Counted from the stretch's first letter, positions 23,123 through 33,414 are shown. The stretch: 64,000 bases of DNA from Streptococcus mitis B6 (GCF_000027165.1 NC_013853.1:1364001-1428000); one strand, 5' to 3'. Numbers and translations: made by a program. Notes: generated by a model not told the origin, from the letters alone.

Positions 23123-23998
23123 CTATTTTCCTCGCTCAGCCATGAGGATTTGGATTTCATTTTCATTGATACCAACCATGGCTTCTCCTAAATCTTCAGA
23201 GATTTGAGCTAGGATTTTAGGATTACGGAAGTTAGTCACAGCCTTAACAATGGCACTCGCTCGTTTAACAGGATCTTCTGATTTGAAAATACCTGAACCG
23301 ACAAATACACCTTCTGCCCCTAATTGCATCATCAGCGCAGCATCTGCTGGCGTTGCAACACCTCCAGCCGCAAAGTTTACAACTGGCAATTTTCCATGTT
23401 CATGGACATATTGAACCAATTCTACAGGGACTTGCAAGTCCTTGGCAGCAACATAAAGTTCGTCCTCGCGTAGATTTTGAATGCGGCGAATTTCCTGATT
23501 CATCATGCGCATATGGCGAACGGCTTGGACGATATCCCCTGTACCCGGTTCTCCTTTGGTACGAATCATGGAAGCACCTTCAGCGATACGACGCAAGGCT
23601 TCACCCAAGTCCTTAGCCCCACAGACAAAAGGAACTTGGAATTCTTTCTTGTCCACATGGAAACGGTCGTCAGCTGGCGATAGAACTTCACTCTCGTCGA
23701 TATAGTCAATTTCAATAGCCTCTAAAATCTGAGCTTCCACAAAATGCCCGATTCTGACCTTAGCCATTACTGGAATACTAACCGCTTCTTGGATTTCCTT
23801 AATCATCTTTGGATCACTCATGCGGGAAACTCCACCAGCCGCACGAATATCAGCCGGAATTCGTTCCAAGGCCATCACAGCTGCCGCACCAGCAGCCTCT
23901 GCAATACGGGCTTGTTCAGGGTTCTGAACGTCCATGATAACACCGCCCTTGAGCATCTGTGCCAAGTTTTTATTTAATTCATAACGATTTTCAGTCAT
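23123..23998 (-). CDS. pdxS: Pyridoxal 5'-phosphate synthase synthase subunit
   Basis: 291 residues, the (beta/alpha)8 subunit that condenses ribose 5-phosphate, glyceraldehyde 3-phosphate and ammonia. Motifs: [20 protein letters not shown], catalytic Lys in [14 protein letters not shown], Lys in [15 protein letters not shown], and GEPGTGD. First gene of the pdxST operon. No regulator gene is adjacent. Confidence 0.96.
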   Translation of the reverse strand: MTENRYELNKNLAQMLKGGVIMDVQNPEQARIAEAAGAAAVMALERIPADIRAAGGVSRMSDPKMIKEIQEAVSIPVMAKVRIGHFVEAQILEAIEIDYIDESEVLSPADDRFHVDKKEFQVPFVCGAKDLGEALRRIAEGASMIRTKGEPGTGDIVQAVRHMRMMNQEIRRIQNLREDELYVAAKDLQVPVELVQYVHEHGKLPVVNFAAGGVATPADAALMMQLGAEGVFVGSGIFKSEDPVKRASAIVKAVTNFRNPKILAQISEDLGEAMVGINENEIQILMAERGK

Positions 23999-24109
23999 TT
24001 CTTTATCCTCATTATTTGTATTGGTAGCTACCTTTTCATTTTAAGTTAGAACAGAATGAATCACAAGATAAAAAAATCATAATTGTATGGGTACACATTG
24101 ACTAAAAAA

Positions 24110-24142
24110 ACTATCTGACCTTAACTTAAGGCCAGATAGTTC
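24110..24142 (-). terminator. nox terminator
   Basis: Stem AACTATCTG/CAGATAGTT with inner pairing, followed on the reverse strand by a run of T. Confidence 0.75.
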
Positions 24143-24149
24143 ATCATTT

Positions 24150-25526
24150 TTATTTTTCAGCTGTAAGGGCAGCCATTGTGATGTAGTTGTATGGTTTGTT
24201 GAAGTGTGGCAAGAAGAATAGGTCTGTAAGGCCATTTATCAATTGTACATGCTCTTGGATAGCAAGTGAGAACATGTGGATTCCCATGCTGATTGCAGAA
24301 TCGTGTGAAACCATTTGTGCACCAAGAATTTCACGGCTATCTTTGTCAAAGACAATCTTGATGGCAACTTCATGGTTGTCATGCTTCATGAATTCTGGTT
24401 TTTGAAGATCGTTAAAGCCTGTTTCAGTTGCATTGTAACCAGCAGCTTTCGCTTTTTCAAGAGTCAAACCAGTTGAAACCATGTGAAGACCGTAGATAGA
24501 GATACCGTTTGAACCTTGAACACCGATACCTTCCAATTCATGTCCACAAGCATTGTAGGCACCAACGATACCAGTACGAACAGCGTTTGAAGCAAGCGCG
24601 ATGTAGCTAGTGTCTTTACGAGCGTTGTCATAAACAGTCGCACAATCACCAACAGCAAATACACCAGGAAGTGAAGTTTCTTGTTTCTTGTCTACAAGGA
24701 AGGCACCGTTGCGGAAGAGTTCAATCTTGCCGTCAGCAAGAGCTGTGTTTGGACGGAAACCAACTGCAAGGATAACCATATCCACATCGAAAGTTTCTTT
24801 ATCAGTAATCAAACGTTCTACTTTACCGTCACCCTCAATTGCTTTAACAGTTTGACCAAGCGCCAAGCGGATGTTGTGGTCTTCCAAGTTCTTCGCCATC
24901 ATTTGTGTGAAGTCTTTGTCATAGTAACCGTTCAAGACAGTATCAACAATATCAACAAGGACAACTTCTTTTCCAAGACGTTCAAAGGCTTCAGCAAGTT
25001 CAACACCGATGTAACCACCACCAACAACGGCGATACGGTCAAGGTGCTGGCTCTTGTCAGCAAGTTTATTGATAACTTCTTCAGCGTTTTGGTACAATTT
25101 AACGAATTGTACATTTTCAAGAGTTGCTTTAAATTCGCGGTTTCCTTTAACAATTTCAACACCTTCGATTGGTGGCAAGATTGGTGTAGAACCTGTAGCG
25201 AAAATCAATTTCTCGTATGATTCTTTGTGCTCTTTCCCTTCAACTTCTGCTGTAACTACTTTGTTATCATAGTCGATTGAAAGAACTGGTGAGTTCATGT
25301 AAACCTTAGCACCTTTAGCTTCCAATTTTTCTTTATCAGAATAGAACAAGCCTTCAGCACCGTCGATTTGTTCACCAATCCAAAGGGCCATTCCACATCC
25401 TAGGAAAGAGATGTTAGAGTTTTGGTCAAATACAACGATTTCGTTCTCATTGCCAAAATTATCCAACATAGTATTAATACATGCTGTACCAGCGTGGTTA
25501 GCACCAACTACAACGATTTTACTCAT
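24150..25526 (-). CDS. nox: NADH oxidase, H2O-forming
   Basis: 458 residues. FAD-binding [11 protein letters not shown] (His11), redox-active Cys44 in [16 protein letters not shown]-binding [16 protein letters not shown] and FAD-binding [12 protein letters not shown]. It reduces O2 to water in four electrons, regenerating NAD+ and limiting oxidative stress in streptococci. Monocistronic; a perfect cre overlaps its -35 region. Confidence 0.95.
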   Translation of the reverse strand: MSKIVVVGANHAGTACINTMLDNFGNENEIVVFDQNSNISFLGCGMALWIGEQIDGAEGLFYSDKEKLEAKGAKVYMNSPVLSIDYDNKVVTAEVEGKEHKESYEKLIFATGSTPILPPIEGVEIVKGNREFKATLENVQFVKLYQNAEEVINKLADKSQHLDRIAVVGGGYIGVELAEAFERLGKEVVLVDIVDTVLNGYYDKDFTQMMAKNLEDHNIRLALGQTVKAIEGDGKVERLITDKETFDVDMVILAVGFRPNTALADGKIELFRNGAFLVDKKQETSLPGVFAVGDCATVYDNARKDTSYIALASNAVRTGIVGAYNACGHELEGIGVQGSNGISIYGLHMVSTGLTLEKAKAAGYNATETGFNDLQKPEFMKHDNHEVAIKIVFDKDSREILGAQMVSHDSAISMGIHMFSLAIQEHVQLINGLTDLFFLPHFNKPYNYITMAALTAEK

Positions 25527-25573
25527 AGAAAAATTCCTACCTTCATTTTTAAATTTACTCTTCTAGTATAACA

Positions 25574-25603
25574 TTTACTGTTAGCGTTTACAAGAGTTTG
25601 GCT
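25574..25603 (-). promoter_or_regulatory. nox promoter with overlapping cre site
   Basis: The reverse strand shows TTGTAA, 17 bp, TATACT (about 25566-25593). TGTAAACGCTAACA (25579-25592) matches the CcpA consensus at all fixed positions and covers the -35 hexamer, so nox should respond to carbon source. Confidence 0.6.
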
Positions 25604-25701
25604 GATTTTTCCTATTTTTTTGTAAAAAATTGTAAATAATCTGTATCTTAACACGGATTCTTGCAATTTTTCTTCATTTCTTGAGCATACTTCTTGACAT
25701 C

Positions 25702-25744
25702 TTTACAAATTTTATTTGTGAAAACGCTGACTTTATGGTATGCT
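25702..25744 (+). promoter_or_regulatory. apbE operon promoter with dyad
   Basis: TTGTGA (25716-25721), 17-bp spacer, TATGCT (25739-25744). A 21-bp dyad with arms TTTACAAAT/ATTTGTGAA (25702-25722) covers the -35. It resembles a repressor operator but is not the Rex arrangement (TTGTGA first); the protein is not known. Confidence 0.5.
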
Positions 25745-25833
25745 AGTATCATGGAAAGAAAATGTAAGGGGTTCATTTTTCATAAATTTACTATATTTCA
25801 ACCTTCTTTTCATAAGAGAAAGGAGTTGGTAGC

Positions 25834-26757
25834 TTGCCTCTTAGTTCACATTCTGAACGCCTAATGGGAACCACTATCACTATTTCATTAGTGGATGAGC
25901 GAGCTGATATCTTGCTCCAAAAATCCTTTGATTTGCTTAAAGAGCTTGAATACCGCTTCAATGCCAATAGTCAAGAATCAGAGTTGATGGAAATCAATTA
26001 TCAAGCTGGAATAGCTCCAGTCAAAGTTCATCCTGATTTGTTTGAATTGATTTCACTTGGATTAGAGCATAGCCTAGCGCCCTCTAGTCATCTCAACATC
26101 AGCATTGGTCCCTTGATTCAGACCTGGCGCATCGGTTTTTCAGACGCCAAAGTGGCCCAACCTCAAGAAATTGAATCGGTGCTCCCTTTAATCAATCCTC
26201 ATGATATCGAGTTAGACTCTTCTGCTTCCACTGTGTTCTTGAAACAGAAAGGAATGAAGATCGATCTTGGTTGTTTAGCCAAGGGTTATAGTGCGGATAA
26301 GGTTGCCCAATTTCTTAGAGAAGAGGGGGTGACATCTGCCTTGATCAATCTGGGAGGGAATATCCTGACCATTGGAAAAAATCAGGCAAGAGGGGATCAA
26401 GATTGGCAAATCGGGATTCAAGACCCAGCCAATCCGAGGGGAAATCACTTAATGACAATCCCCGTTGTCAATCAATCTGTCGTAACTTCAGGCATTTATG
26501 AACGTCACCTGACTGTCGATGGAAAAGATTACCATCATATTTTTGACAGCCAAACAGGATATCCTGTTGAAACGGAACTCGCTAGTCTTACAATCATCTC
26601 TGATAAGTCAGTTGATGGTGAAATCTGGACAACTCGTTTATTTGGAGAAAGACCTGCTTCTATCCTCTGGCAAGTCGAAAGTTTGGAGGGCATCGAAGCA
26701 ATTCTGATTGATAAAGAAGGTCACCTCAGTTGTTCTTCAGGAATTCCTACTCTATAG
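25834..26757 (+). CDS. apbE: FAD:protein FMN transferase (cytoplasmic ApbE)
   Basis: 307 residues starting at TTG 25834, eight bases after AAAGGAG; no ATG is better placed. It transfers FMN from FAD onto Thr/Ser of target proteins. Motifs: RLMGTTITI, IDLGCLAKGYSADKVAQFL, ALINLGGNILTIG, and the C-terminal HHIFDSQTGYPVE. There is no signal peptide or lipobox, unlike the usual exported ApbE, so the target must be cytoplasmic. The two genes downstream, on the same strand, encode flavoproteins; the second has candidate attachment motifs. Confidence 0.9.
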   Translation: MPLSSHSERLMGTTITISLVDERADILLQKSFDLLKELEYRFNANSQESELMEINYQAGIAPVKVHPDLFELISLGLEHSLAPSSHLNISIGPLIQTWRIGFSDAKVAQPQEIESVLPLINPHDIELDSSASTVFLKQKGMKIDLGCLAKGYSADKVAQFLREEGVTSALINLGGNILTIGKNQARGDQDWQIGIQDPANPRGNHLMTIPVVNQSVVTSGIYERHLTVDGKDYHHIFDSQTGYPVETELASLTIISDKSVDGEIWTTRLFGERPASILWQVESLEGIEAILIDKEGHLSCSSGIPTL

Positions 26758-26816
26758 AGACAACTGTTTCAATGGAGTTTTAAAATCGTATTATGTAAAA
26801 AGAGAAAGGAAATCTC

Positions 26817-27422
26817 ATGTCAAAACTTATTGCTATTGTTGGAACAAATTCAAAACGTTCTACAAACCGCCAATTGCTTCAATACATGCAAAAACACTTT
26901 GCTGAAAAAGCTGAAATTGAACTTGTTGAAATTAAGGACATTCCTGTCTTCAATAAACCAGCTGATAAGCAAGTACCTGCTGAAATTCTAGAAATTGCTG
27001 CCAAAATTGAAGAGGCTGATGGCGTTATTATCGGTACTCCTGAGTATGACCACTCTATTCCAGCTGTTTTGATGAGCGCTCTTGCTTGGTTGTCTTACGG
27101 TATTTACCCACTCTTGAACAAACCAATCATGATTACAGGTGCTTCTTACGGTACGCTTGGTTCATCACGTGCCCAATTACAACTTCGCCAAATCTTGAAT
27201 GCTCCAGAAATCAAAGCAAGTGTCCTTCCTGATGAATTCTTGCTTTCACATTCACTTCAAGCCTTCAACCCAAGTGGTGATCTAGTAGATCTTGATGTTA
27301 TCAAAAAACTGGATGCTACTTTTGACGACTTCCGTATCTTTGTAAAAATCACAGAAAAATTGCGTAACGCACAAGCACTACTTCGCAAAGATGCTGAAGA
27401 CTTTGACTGGGAAAATTTGTAA
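26817..27422 (+). CDS. NAD(P)H-dependent FMN reductase
   Basis: 201 residues with the flavodoxin-like fold: GTNSKRSTNRQLLQYM (phosphate loop) and the family motif GTPEYDHSIPAVLMSALAWLS, GASYGTLGSSRAQLQLRQIL. It probably supplies reduced FMN or reduces quinone-like acceptors in the cytoplasm. AAAGGA precedes the ATG. Paralogous to the N-terminal half of the next gene (18 bp apart), suggesting local duplication. Confidence 0.88.
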   Translation: MSKLIAIVGTNSKRSTNRQLLQYMQKHFAEKAEIELVEIKDIPVFNKPADKQVPAEILEIAAKIEEADGVIIGTPEYDHSIPAVLMSALAWLSYGIYPLLNKPIMITGASYGTLGSSRAQLQLRQILNAPEIKASVLPDEFLLSHSLQAFNPSGDLVDLDVIKKLDATFDDFRIFVKITEKLRNAQALLRKDAEDFDWENL

Positions 27423-27440
27423 GATAGGAGACCAAAAAGA

Positions 27441-28685
27441 ATGAAATTTGTTGGACTTGTAGGATCAAACTACGATCAATCATATAACCGTAAACTCTTG
27501 GAATTCATCCGTCGTCACTTCAAACTCAAATTTGAATTAGAAGTCCTTGAAATTGACGAAGTTCCAATGTTTAACCAGGACGAAAAATGGGACGAAAGCT
27601 TCCAATTGCGTCTCTTGTATAACAGAATTACGCGTGCTGATGGTGTCATTATTGCTACTCCTGAGCACAACCACACAATCTCAGCTTCTCTTAAATCAGT
27701 TCTTGAATGGCTTTCATACGAGGTTCATCCATTTGAAAACAAACCAGTTATGATTGTGGGAGCTTCTTACTATGATCAAGGTACTTCTCGTGCCCAAGTT
27801 CACCTTCGTAAGATTCTTGACGCTCCAGGTGTCAATGCCTATACACTTCCTGGAAACGAATTCCTTCTTGGTAAAGCTAAGGAAGCCTTTGATGTTGATG
27901 GGAATATTACAAATGACGGAACAGTTAAATTCCTCGAAACTTGCTTGGATAATTTTGTAAAATATGTAGGAGTTGTTTCAAAATTGAAAAAACCAAAACC
28001 AATTGAACCAGAAGATTTGGATTGTGGCAGACCAATTGCTACCACAATCACAGAAGTTGATCCCGATGATCCAGAATGGGTTGAAAAAGTTGCTGAAATT
28101 ACTGGTGCGGTTTCAGGTGATACCTATGTCAAACTAGATCATGGTATCTTAACTGTTAACCAAATCGATATGTTCTTGAAAGCAATGCCATTTGAGTTGA
28201 CATTTGCAGATGATAACAACCAATTCTTATACTACAATAATGTTCACCAAGATCCAAACACCATGTTTGCTAAACGTGTACCATCTCAATCTGGTAACCG
28301 TCTCTCAACTGTCCATAACTCACTTCCCGGTGGACGTATGAAAAATGTTGAATGGGTTGTCGGTGTACTGCGTAATGGTGATCAAGAATATGTTCGTACA
28401 ATCGTTCCTGGATCTCCTGCAGGGGTTATCAATACTCACAACTATCAAGCTATGTACTATCCTGATGGATCATACGCTGGTATCAATGAAATAGTCTTCA
28501 ACTTCCAACCATGGCTTGATTGGTACCTCAATACAACTGGTCAACGTCTAGTTGGTGGAAATGCTGCAGCTCCTGCTGGCGGACATGGTCACGGTGATGC
28601 AGATGCTACATCTGGAGCTTCTGATGCAGGTGAGGCTGGAGGCCACGGTGGTGGTGCAGACGCTACATCTGGAGCAAGCAACTAA
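27441..28685 (+). CDS. Flavin reductase fused to a PAS-like domain and a flavinylation-motif tail
   Basis: 414 residues. Residues 1-185 are an NADPH-dependent FMN reductase domain (TPEHNHTISASLKSVLEWLS, GASYYDQGTSRAQVHLRKIL). Residues about 225-370 resemble the PAS/DUF438 module (MPFELTFADDNNQFLYYNN, RLSTVHNSLPGG). The last 35 residues are a Gly/His/Ala-rich tail carrying DATSGAS twice, at 388-394 and 407-413. These fit the D-x-x-(S/T)-G-A-(T/S) motif that ApbE modifies with FMN, and apbE is two genes upstream. The tail can carry one or two covalent flavins; the final electron acceptor is unknown. Confidence 0.82.
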   Translation: MKFVGLVGSNYDQSYNRKLLEFIRRHFKLKFELEVLEIDEVPMFNQDEKWDESFQLRLLYNRITRADGVIIATPEHNHTISASLKSVLEWLSYEVHPFENKPVMIVGASYYDQGTSRAQVHLRKILDAPGVNAYTLPGNEFLLGKAKEAFDVDGNITNDGTVKFLETCLDNFVKYVGVVSKLKKPKPIEPEDLDCGRPIATTITEVDPDDPEWVEKVAEITGAVSGDTYVKLDHGILTVNQIDMFLKAMPFELTFADDNNQFLYYNNVHQDPNTMFAKRVPSQSGNRLSTVHNSLPGGRMKNVEWVVGVLRNGDQEYVRTIVPGSPAGVINTHNYQAMYYPDGSYAGINEIVFNFQPWLDWYLNTTGQRLVGGNAAAPAGGHGHGDADATSGASDAGEAGGHGGGADATSGASN

Positions 28686-28699
28686 TAACAGTTTTAGGA

Positions 28700-28722
28700 A
28701 CCATTTTGGTTCCTTTTTTAGT
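28700..28722 (+). terminator. Terminator of the apbE operon
   Basis: Stem AGGAACC/GGTTCCT followed by TTTTT, 12 bases after the stop. Confidence 0.8.
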
Positions 28723-28726
28723 GACA

Positions 28727-28758
28727 AAAGACTAGCAGTTTGTGTCTGCTAGTCTTTT
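28727..28758 (-). terminator. Terminator of the DUF896 gene
   Basis: A 13-bp stem AAAAGACTAGCAG/CTGCTAGTCTTTT. On the reverse strand it is followed by the U-rich arm and lies downstream of the leftward gene. Confidence 0.7.
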
Positions 28759-28800
28759 GATTATGATTTCATCTATCTTTGTTAAAAGAAAGAATACTTA

Positions 28801-29058
28801 TTATGAATTTGGATCATCGAGACTACGGCCATGTAACCCTTTTTCACGTTGTACTTGGCGTAATTTTTCTGGTGTAACATCGTTTCCTTCTTCGTCAACA
28901 ATTTTGATTCCTTCAATGTGGTGACGAACAGCGCGACGATAACCTTCGATGTACTCCTCACGTAGTTTGGCTTGTTCCACTTTCTCTTCCGGTGTCAAGC
29001 CTTCTGCTTTTTTCTTTTTAGCTAGCTCATTGATACGAGCAATTTTTTTCGGATCCAT
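28801..29058 (-). CDS. DUF896-family (YnzC-like) protein
   Basis: 85 residues beginning [20 protein letters not shown] with [21 protein letters not shown], the helical hairpin of the YnzC family. The role is unknown; in Bacillus it is an SOS-linked small protein. It is 41 bp downstream of glyS and may be in the same transcript. Confidence 0.9.
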   Translation of the reverse strand: MDPKKIARINELAKKKKAEGLTPEEKVEQAKLREEYIEGYRRAVRHHIEGIKIVDEEGNDVTPEKLRQVQREKGLHGRSLDDPNS

Positions 29059-29099
29059 TTCTTCTCCTTTGTGATAAGATAAAGTCCGTTTATCAAATT

Positions 29100-31136
29100 T
29101 TATTTAGTATTAATTTGGTTAAAACGAGCAAGCTTAGCTGCTTTTTGAGTTAAATGAGACAAGATTGCCAAACGATTTTGACGGACTGCCTCGTCTTCAG
29201 CCATAACCATAGTATTCTCAAAGAAGGCATCAATGACTGGGCTAAGAGCAAAGAGGTGGTTCAATTGTTGATTTGCAGTACCTGATAAAACAAGTGACTC
29301 TACAACTTCTGCCAAAGCTTTCTCTTGGTCATTTTCAAATAGTGACGAATCAACTGTAGCAACTCCTTCTGCCTTCTCAGCCAAGTTAAAGGCACGAGAA
29401 AGTGATTCAACAGATGGTTTGAAGTCTTCTTCCTTGCTTGCTTCTACGAGAGCACTTGCTGCTTCCAACATTTCCGCCACAACAAAGTTTGAACCTGCAA
29501 GTACCGCTTCCTTGATATCTTTTGGAGTTGAGCCCATCATCTTATCAACACGAGCCTTGATAAAGTCCATAACCTCTGTCTTATTTTCATAAGTCAAGCT
29601 GTCAAATGTCAAAGCATAAAGGCTATCAATCAGCTCATCCATAGCAATGTGCCAACCAAAGGCATCCAAGATACGAACTACACCTTGGGTTGCACGACGA
29701 AGGGCATAAGGGTCATTAGAACCTGATGGAATCAAACCTACTGAGAAGAAACTCAAAATCGTATCCAATTTGTCTGCAATAGCTAGAACTGCGCCAACCT
29801 TGCTCTCTGGAAGTTCGCCTTCGGCTGATGTAGGCATGTAGTGTTCACGAATAGCAGCTGCAACTGCTGGAGTTTCCCCAGCAAGAAGGGCATATTTTTC
29901 ACCCATAATTCCTTGTAGTTCATCAAACTCACCAACCATACCTGTCAACAAGTCAAACTTGTAAATAGCAGCTGCACGGGCTAGGTCAATCGTTTCATCA
30001 GCTGACAAACCAGCTTTTTCTGCCAGGAGAATAGCAATCTGACCCGTACGAATCATGTGTTCACGAAGGGAACCAATCTTCTCATGGAAGGTGACATTGT
30101 TTAATTTTTCAACAAGGTCAGAAATAACCAATTTTTGGTCTTCACGCCAGAAGAATTCTCCGTCTTCCAAACGGGCTACCAAGACTTTTTCATTTCCTTT
30201 GATAACATTTTCCAAATACTCTGCGTTTCCGTTACGAACAGAAATGAAGTTTGGCAAGAGTTTACCGTCTTGATCACGAACAACAAAGTAACGTTGGTGT
30301 TCCTTCATTGAAGTCACCAAAACTTCTTCCGGTACTTCAAGGTATTTGGCATCAAAACTTCCCATAAAGGCAGTTGGGTATTCAACCAAGTTCAAGACTT
30401 CATTAAGCAAATCCGCATCAATTTCAATACGTACACCATGTTTTGCCTCAATTTCCTTGATTTGGTCAACAATCATTTGCTCACGTTCACGTGGATCTGC
30501 GATTACAAACTGTGAACGAAGGTCTTCTTCATAGCTCAAGGCTGACTGAATTTTGGTTTCTTTCCCCAAGAAACGATGACCACGGCTCACACGACCTCCC
30601 TTGATATCAAGGAAATCCAAATCAAACTCTTCTTCATCTAAAAGAACAGTTAAAGTGTGAACAGGACGAATGTATTCAAAGCTATTTCCAGCCCAGTGCA
30701 TGCTGACAGGGAAAGTCAGTGACTTCAAGACATCCACAACACCTGGAACAATGGCTTCAACTGCTTGACCAATTTCTTCCTTAGTGACATAGACATATTC
30801 TTCACCCTTGATTTCACGGAATTCGATATCTTCAACCGTCAAACCTTTGCCACGGACAAATCCTTGAGCAGCTTTGGTGAAGTTTCCATCACTATCCAAT
30901 GCAATTTTCTTTGCTGGCCCCTTGAAATCTTCTGTCAAATCAGACTGTTTGTCTGCAAGACCAGTTACACGAACAGCCAAACGACGTGGTGTTGAGAAGG
31001 TTTGAATGGCTTCAAAAGACAGGCGGTTTTCCTTGAGGAAGGCGGCCATTTTTTCGCCTAGTTGTTTTTCACTTGGCGTAACAACATAGGCTGGTAATTC
31101 TTCAAGACCGAGTTCTACTAATAAGTTTTTTGTCAT
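29100..31136 (-). CDS. glyS: Glycyl-tRNA synthetase beta subunit
   Basis: 678 residues, starting [19 protein letters not shown] with the GlyS signature [11 protein letters not shown] and the HD-like domain containing [13 protein letters not shown]. It binds tRNA-Gly together with GlyQ. Full length for the family. Separated from glyQ by 211 bp, so the two may be co-transcribed from the upstream T-box. Confidence 0.96.
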   Translation of the reverse strand: MTKNLLVELGLEELPAYVVTPSEKQLGEKMAAFLKENRLSFEAIQTFSTPRRLAVRVTGLADKQSDLTEDFKGPAKKIALDSDGNFTKAAQGFVRGKGLTVEDIEFREIKGEEYVYVTKEEIGQAVEAIVPGVVDVLKSLTFPVSMHWAGNSFEYIRPVHTLTVLLDEEEFDLDFLDIKGGRVSRGHRFLGKETKIQSALSYEEDLRSQFVIADPREREQMIVDQIKEIEAKHGVRIEIDADLLNEVLNLVEYPTAFMGSFDAKYLEVPEEVLVTSMKEHQRYFVVRDQDGKLLPNFISVRNGNAEYLENVIKGNEKVLVARLEDGEFFWREDQKLVISDLVEKLNNVTFHEKIGSLREHMIRTGQIAILLAEKAGLSADETIDLARAAAIYKFDLLTGMVGEFDELQGIMGEKYALLAGETPAVAAAIREHYMPTSAEGELPESKVGAVLAIADKLDTILSFFSVGLIPSGSNDPYALRRATQGVVRILDAFGWHIAMDELIDSLYALTFDSLTYENKTEVMDFIKARVDKMMGSTPKDIKEAVLAGSNFVVAEMLEAASALVEASKEEDFKPSVESLSRAFNLAEKAEGVATVDSSLFENDQEKALAEVVESLVLSGTANQQLNHLFALSPVIDAFFENTMVMAEDEAVRQNRLAILSHLTQKAAKLARFNQINTK

Positions 31137-31347
31137 GTTTTTTCTCCGAAAAGTATCTTTTTATTTTCCAGTTTGCCTTATGTGATTGGCACGCAAGCAA
31201 CCAACTTCGTTGTTTCATTGCTAAAATTGGAGCCAAAAGTCTCCAATTTTGCCTAGCATCCTTAGCCTCACTAAGGATACCTTCATCACTGAGGCAACTG
31301 GTTCAGGGCTCACACTGTTCGCCCATTTTCGTAATTTGTCACTTTCT
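31137..31347 (-). other. Spacer between glyQ and glyS with hairpins
   Basis: Two inverted repeats: AAAATTGGAG/CTCCAATTTT (about 31223-31250) and ATCCTTAG/CTAAGGAT (about 31256-31276). A short reverse-strand frame [20 protein letters not shown] could start near 31222 and run into glyS out of frame; no ribosome binding site supports it. Probably an inserted structured element in the operon. Confidence 0.4.
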
Positions 31348-32265
31348 TTATTCCGCGTCTTCTGCTAAGAGTTTAGCTCGGGTTTCTTCATCCAAAAGTG
31401 GGTAGCCTAGGCGTTTGCGCTCTGCGACAAAGGTTTTGGCTACGACACGGGCTAGGTTACGAATACGAGCGATATAGCCTGCACGCTCTGTTACAGATAC
31501 GGCACCACGCGCATCAAGCAGGTTAAAGGTGTGTGAACATTTGAGAACATAGTCATAGGCAGGGTGTACCAAGCCTTCTTCCAAGGCACGACCAGCTTCT
31601 TTTTCAAACTTATCAAAGTTTTCAAGCAACATCTCTTGGTCTGAAATTTCAAATGAATATTTTGAATGCTCGTACTCAGGCTGAATAAAGATTTCTCCGT
31701 ATTTTACACCATCAGCCCACTCAATATCGTAAACAGAGTCTACTTCTTGGATGTAAGAAGCCAAACGCTCCAAACCATAGGTAACTTCCGCAGTCACAGG
31801 GCCAGTTGCCAATCCACCAACTTGTTGGAAATAAGTGAACTGAGTGATTTCCATACCGTCAAGCCAAACTTCCCAACCAAGACCAGCTGAACCAGTTGAT
31901 GGATTTTCCCAGTTGTCCTCAACAAAACGAATATCATGTTCCAAAGGATTGATACCCAATTTTTCCAAAGACTTAAGGTAAAGTTCTTGGATGTTTGATG
32001 GAGATGGCTTCATGACAACCTGGAATTGGTGGTGTTGGTAGAGACGGTTAGGATTTTCTCCGTAACGACCGTCAGCTGGACGACGTGATGGCTCTACATA
32101 CGCTGCATTCCATGGCTCAGGTCCGATAGCACGAAGAAAAGTGTAAGGACTCATGGTTCCCGCACCTTTTTCATTGTCATAAGCCTGCATAAGCATACAA
32201 CCTTGGTCATTCCAAAATTGTTGCAAGGTAAGGATGATTTCCTGGAAAGTCAATTTTTTAGACAT
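31348..32265 (-). CDS. glyQ: Glycyl-tRNA synthetase alpha subunit
   Basis: 305 residues, beginning [20 protein letters not shown], the class II catalytic subunit. Motifs: [30 protein letters not shown] and [43 protein letters not shown] overlaps the stop of the upstream broken gene. Expression should depend on the upstream glycine T-box. Confidence 0.96.
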   Translation of the reverse strand: MSKKLTFQEIILTLQQFWNDQGCMLMQAYDNEKGAGTMSPYTFLRAIGPEPWNAAYVEPSRRPADGRYGENPNRLYQHHQFQVVMKPSPSNIQELYLKSLEKLGINPLEHDIRFVEDNWENPSTGSAGLGWEVWLDGMEITQFTYFQQVGGLATGPVTAEVTYGLERLASYIQEVDSVYDIEWADGVKYGEIFIQPEYEHSKYSFEISDQEMLLENFDKFEKEAGRALEEGLVHPAYDYVLKCSHTFNLLDARGAVSVTERAGYIARIRNLARVVAKTFVAERKRLGYPLLDEETRAKLLAEDAE

Positions 32266-32276
32266 TGTTTTCTCCT

Positions 32277-33122
32277 TTAGTTAAAAAAATTTGTATTTTT
32301 TATTTCATTTTCTTTTAGGACTTTTATTGAGAAATTATTTCTCTTTTCTTGTATATTTGCTAATTTCTTAACATCACGAAAATTTTTATCTGTCGTTACA
32401 AGTATTAATTTTTTATATGGAATCCTATTGGTTTCTATCGAATAGTTATTCTACAATTCATATAATTTCATAATAGACCTATCTAACAATTGTTTCGAAA
32501 TATTATTTTGGAAATATTTAATTTCAAAGATAATATCTTTATCAAACTTATCTTGCCCCATCGCTATTACGTCGTACAAAAATCTATTTAGAATACTATC
32601 CGAAACTATTTTGTAGTTCGCTGGCGAGGTCTCATAGATTCTTCTAACTACACTGTCTTCAATAGATTGATAAGATTTTATTCTTGTTTCGCAGGTTCTG
32701 TCGGTAAATTGTTCTAATGTCAAATCACTTTTTATACTTTCTTCAATATTTTGGGAAGTCGCCTTAGTCATTTTTTTATAAATTTCAGAGATTTTTAAAG
32801 CCTTTTCTTCATAATCTAAATTTTCAAATTTTGTCCAAACACTTAACCCATCATAAATTAGATAAATTCCTATTAATACACAGGACACCAGCAAAAATAA
32901 TGAAAAATAAAAAGTAAATTCATAATTATGCTGTAGCTTATCAACTATAGATTGTGATTCCTTTGTAAAATTATTATACTGTTCACTAGTAAGTAGTATC
33001 TTATCTTTATCAATACTAAAAATATGGATAATGAAAACAAATGGTAAAATAATAAACAACGTACCCAAAGAAACTTGAAATTTATATTTTGTGTCAAATG
33101 ATATTTGAGAAATTTCTTTCAA
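32277..33122 (-). pseudogene. Membrane-anchored PD-(D/E)XK nuclease-like protein with an in-frame stop
   Basis: TTG start at 33120-33122, eight bases after GGAGG. The first 223 codons end with TAG at 32451, yet the same frame continues open for 57 codons (NNYSIETNRIPYKKLILVTT... ending IKNTNFFN) and stops at 32277, right before the glyQ ribosome binding site. Full length would be about 281 residues: two membrane helices (about 18-36 and 70-92), a coiled segment, then FLYDVIAMG...KDIIFEIKYFQ, which fits the D...ExK core of PD-(D/E)XK nucleases. The stop separates the catalytic core from the C-terminal strands. The nuclease reading is pattern-based. Confidence 0.6.
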
Positions 33123-33149
33123 TACAATTACCTCCTTGATAAATTCTAT

Positions 33150-33348
33150 ATAGTATAAAATTCAAAAGAACCGCATCCGACAATCCTAGGTTGATTTGAC
33201 CTAGGGGCGTCAGAAACGCGGTTCCACCCTAATTTATTACTTCATTACTTTTGAAAATACTACAGAAAGCGCCAGTTCTTTATTTTGCCCTACTTGGCTC
33301 CCACTATCCCAAGCTCGCTTGAAGAACGCCATAAGACTTTCTTTCCTG
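33150..33348 (-). promoter_or_regulatory. Glycine T-box riboswitch
   Basis: The reverse-strand T-box motif AGGGTGGAACCGCG is at 33217-33230. A specifier triplet GGC (glycine) lies at 33271-33273 within a stem I whose strands include GAAAG and CTTTC. The terminator GAACCGC/GCGGTTC with a U-rich tail spans about 33160-33224, enclosing CCTAGG/CCTAGG. Uncharged tRNA-Gly should promote antitermination. The gene immediately downstream is the broken nuclease-like gene, then glyQ. Confidence 0.88.
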
Positions 33349-33354
33349 CTGACT

Positions 33355-33383
33355 ATTATATCAGAATTGTAACATACTGTAAA
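33355..33383 (-). promoter_or_regulatory. Promoter of the T-box transcript
   Basis: Reverse-strand TTTACA (33378-33383), 17-bp spacer, TATAAT (33355-33360). Confidence 0.75.
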
Positions 33384-33414
33384 TCAAAAACTATAGAAAG
33401 ATGTATAGGATTCT

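Noticed and set aside
25579..25592. Rex operator at nox
   Set aside because: The sequence fits a CcpA cre, not TTGTGAA-N-TTCACAA.
31130..31405. 91-codon plus-strand frame over the glyQ-glyS gap
   Set aside because: No ribosome binding site, and it overlaps both genes on the opposite strand.
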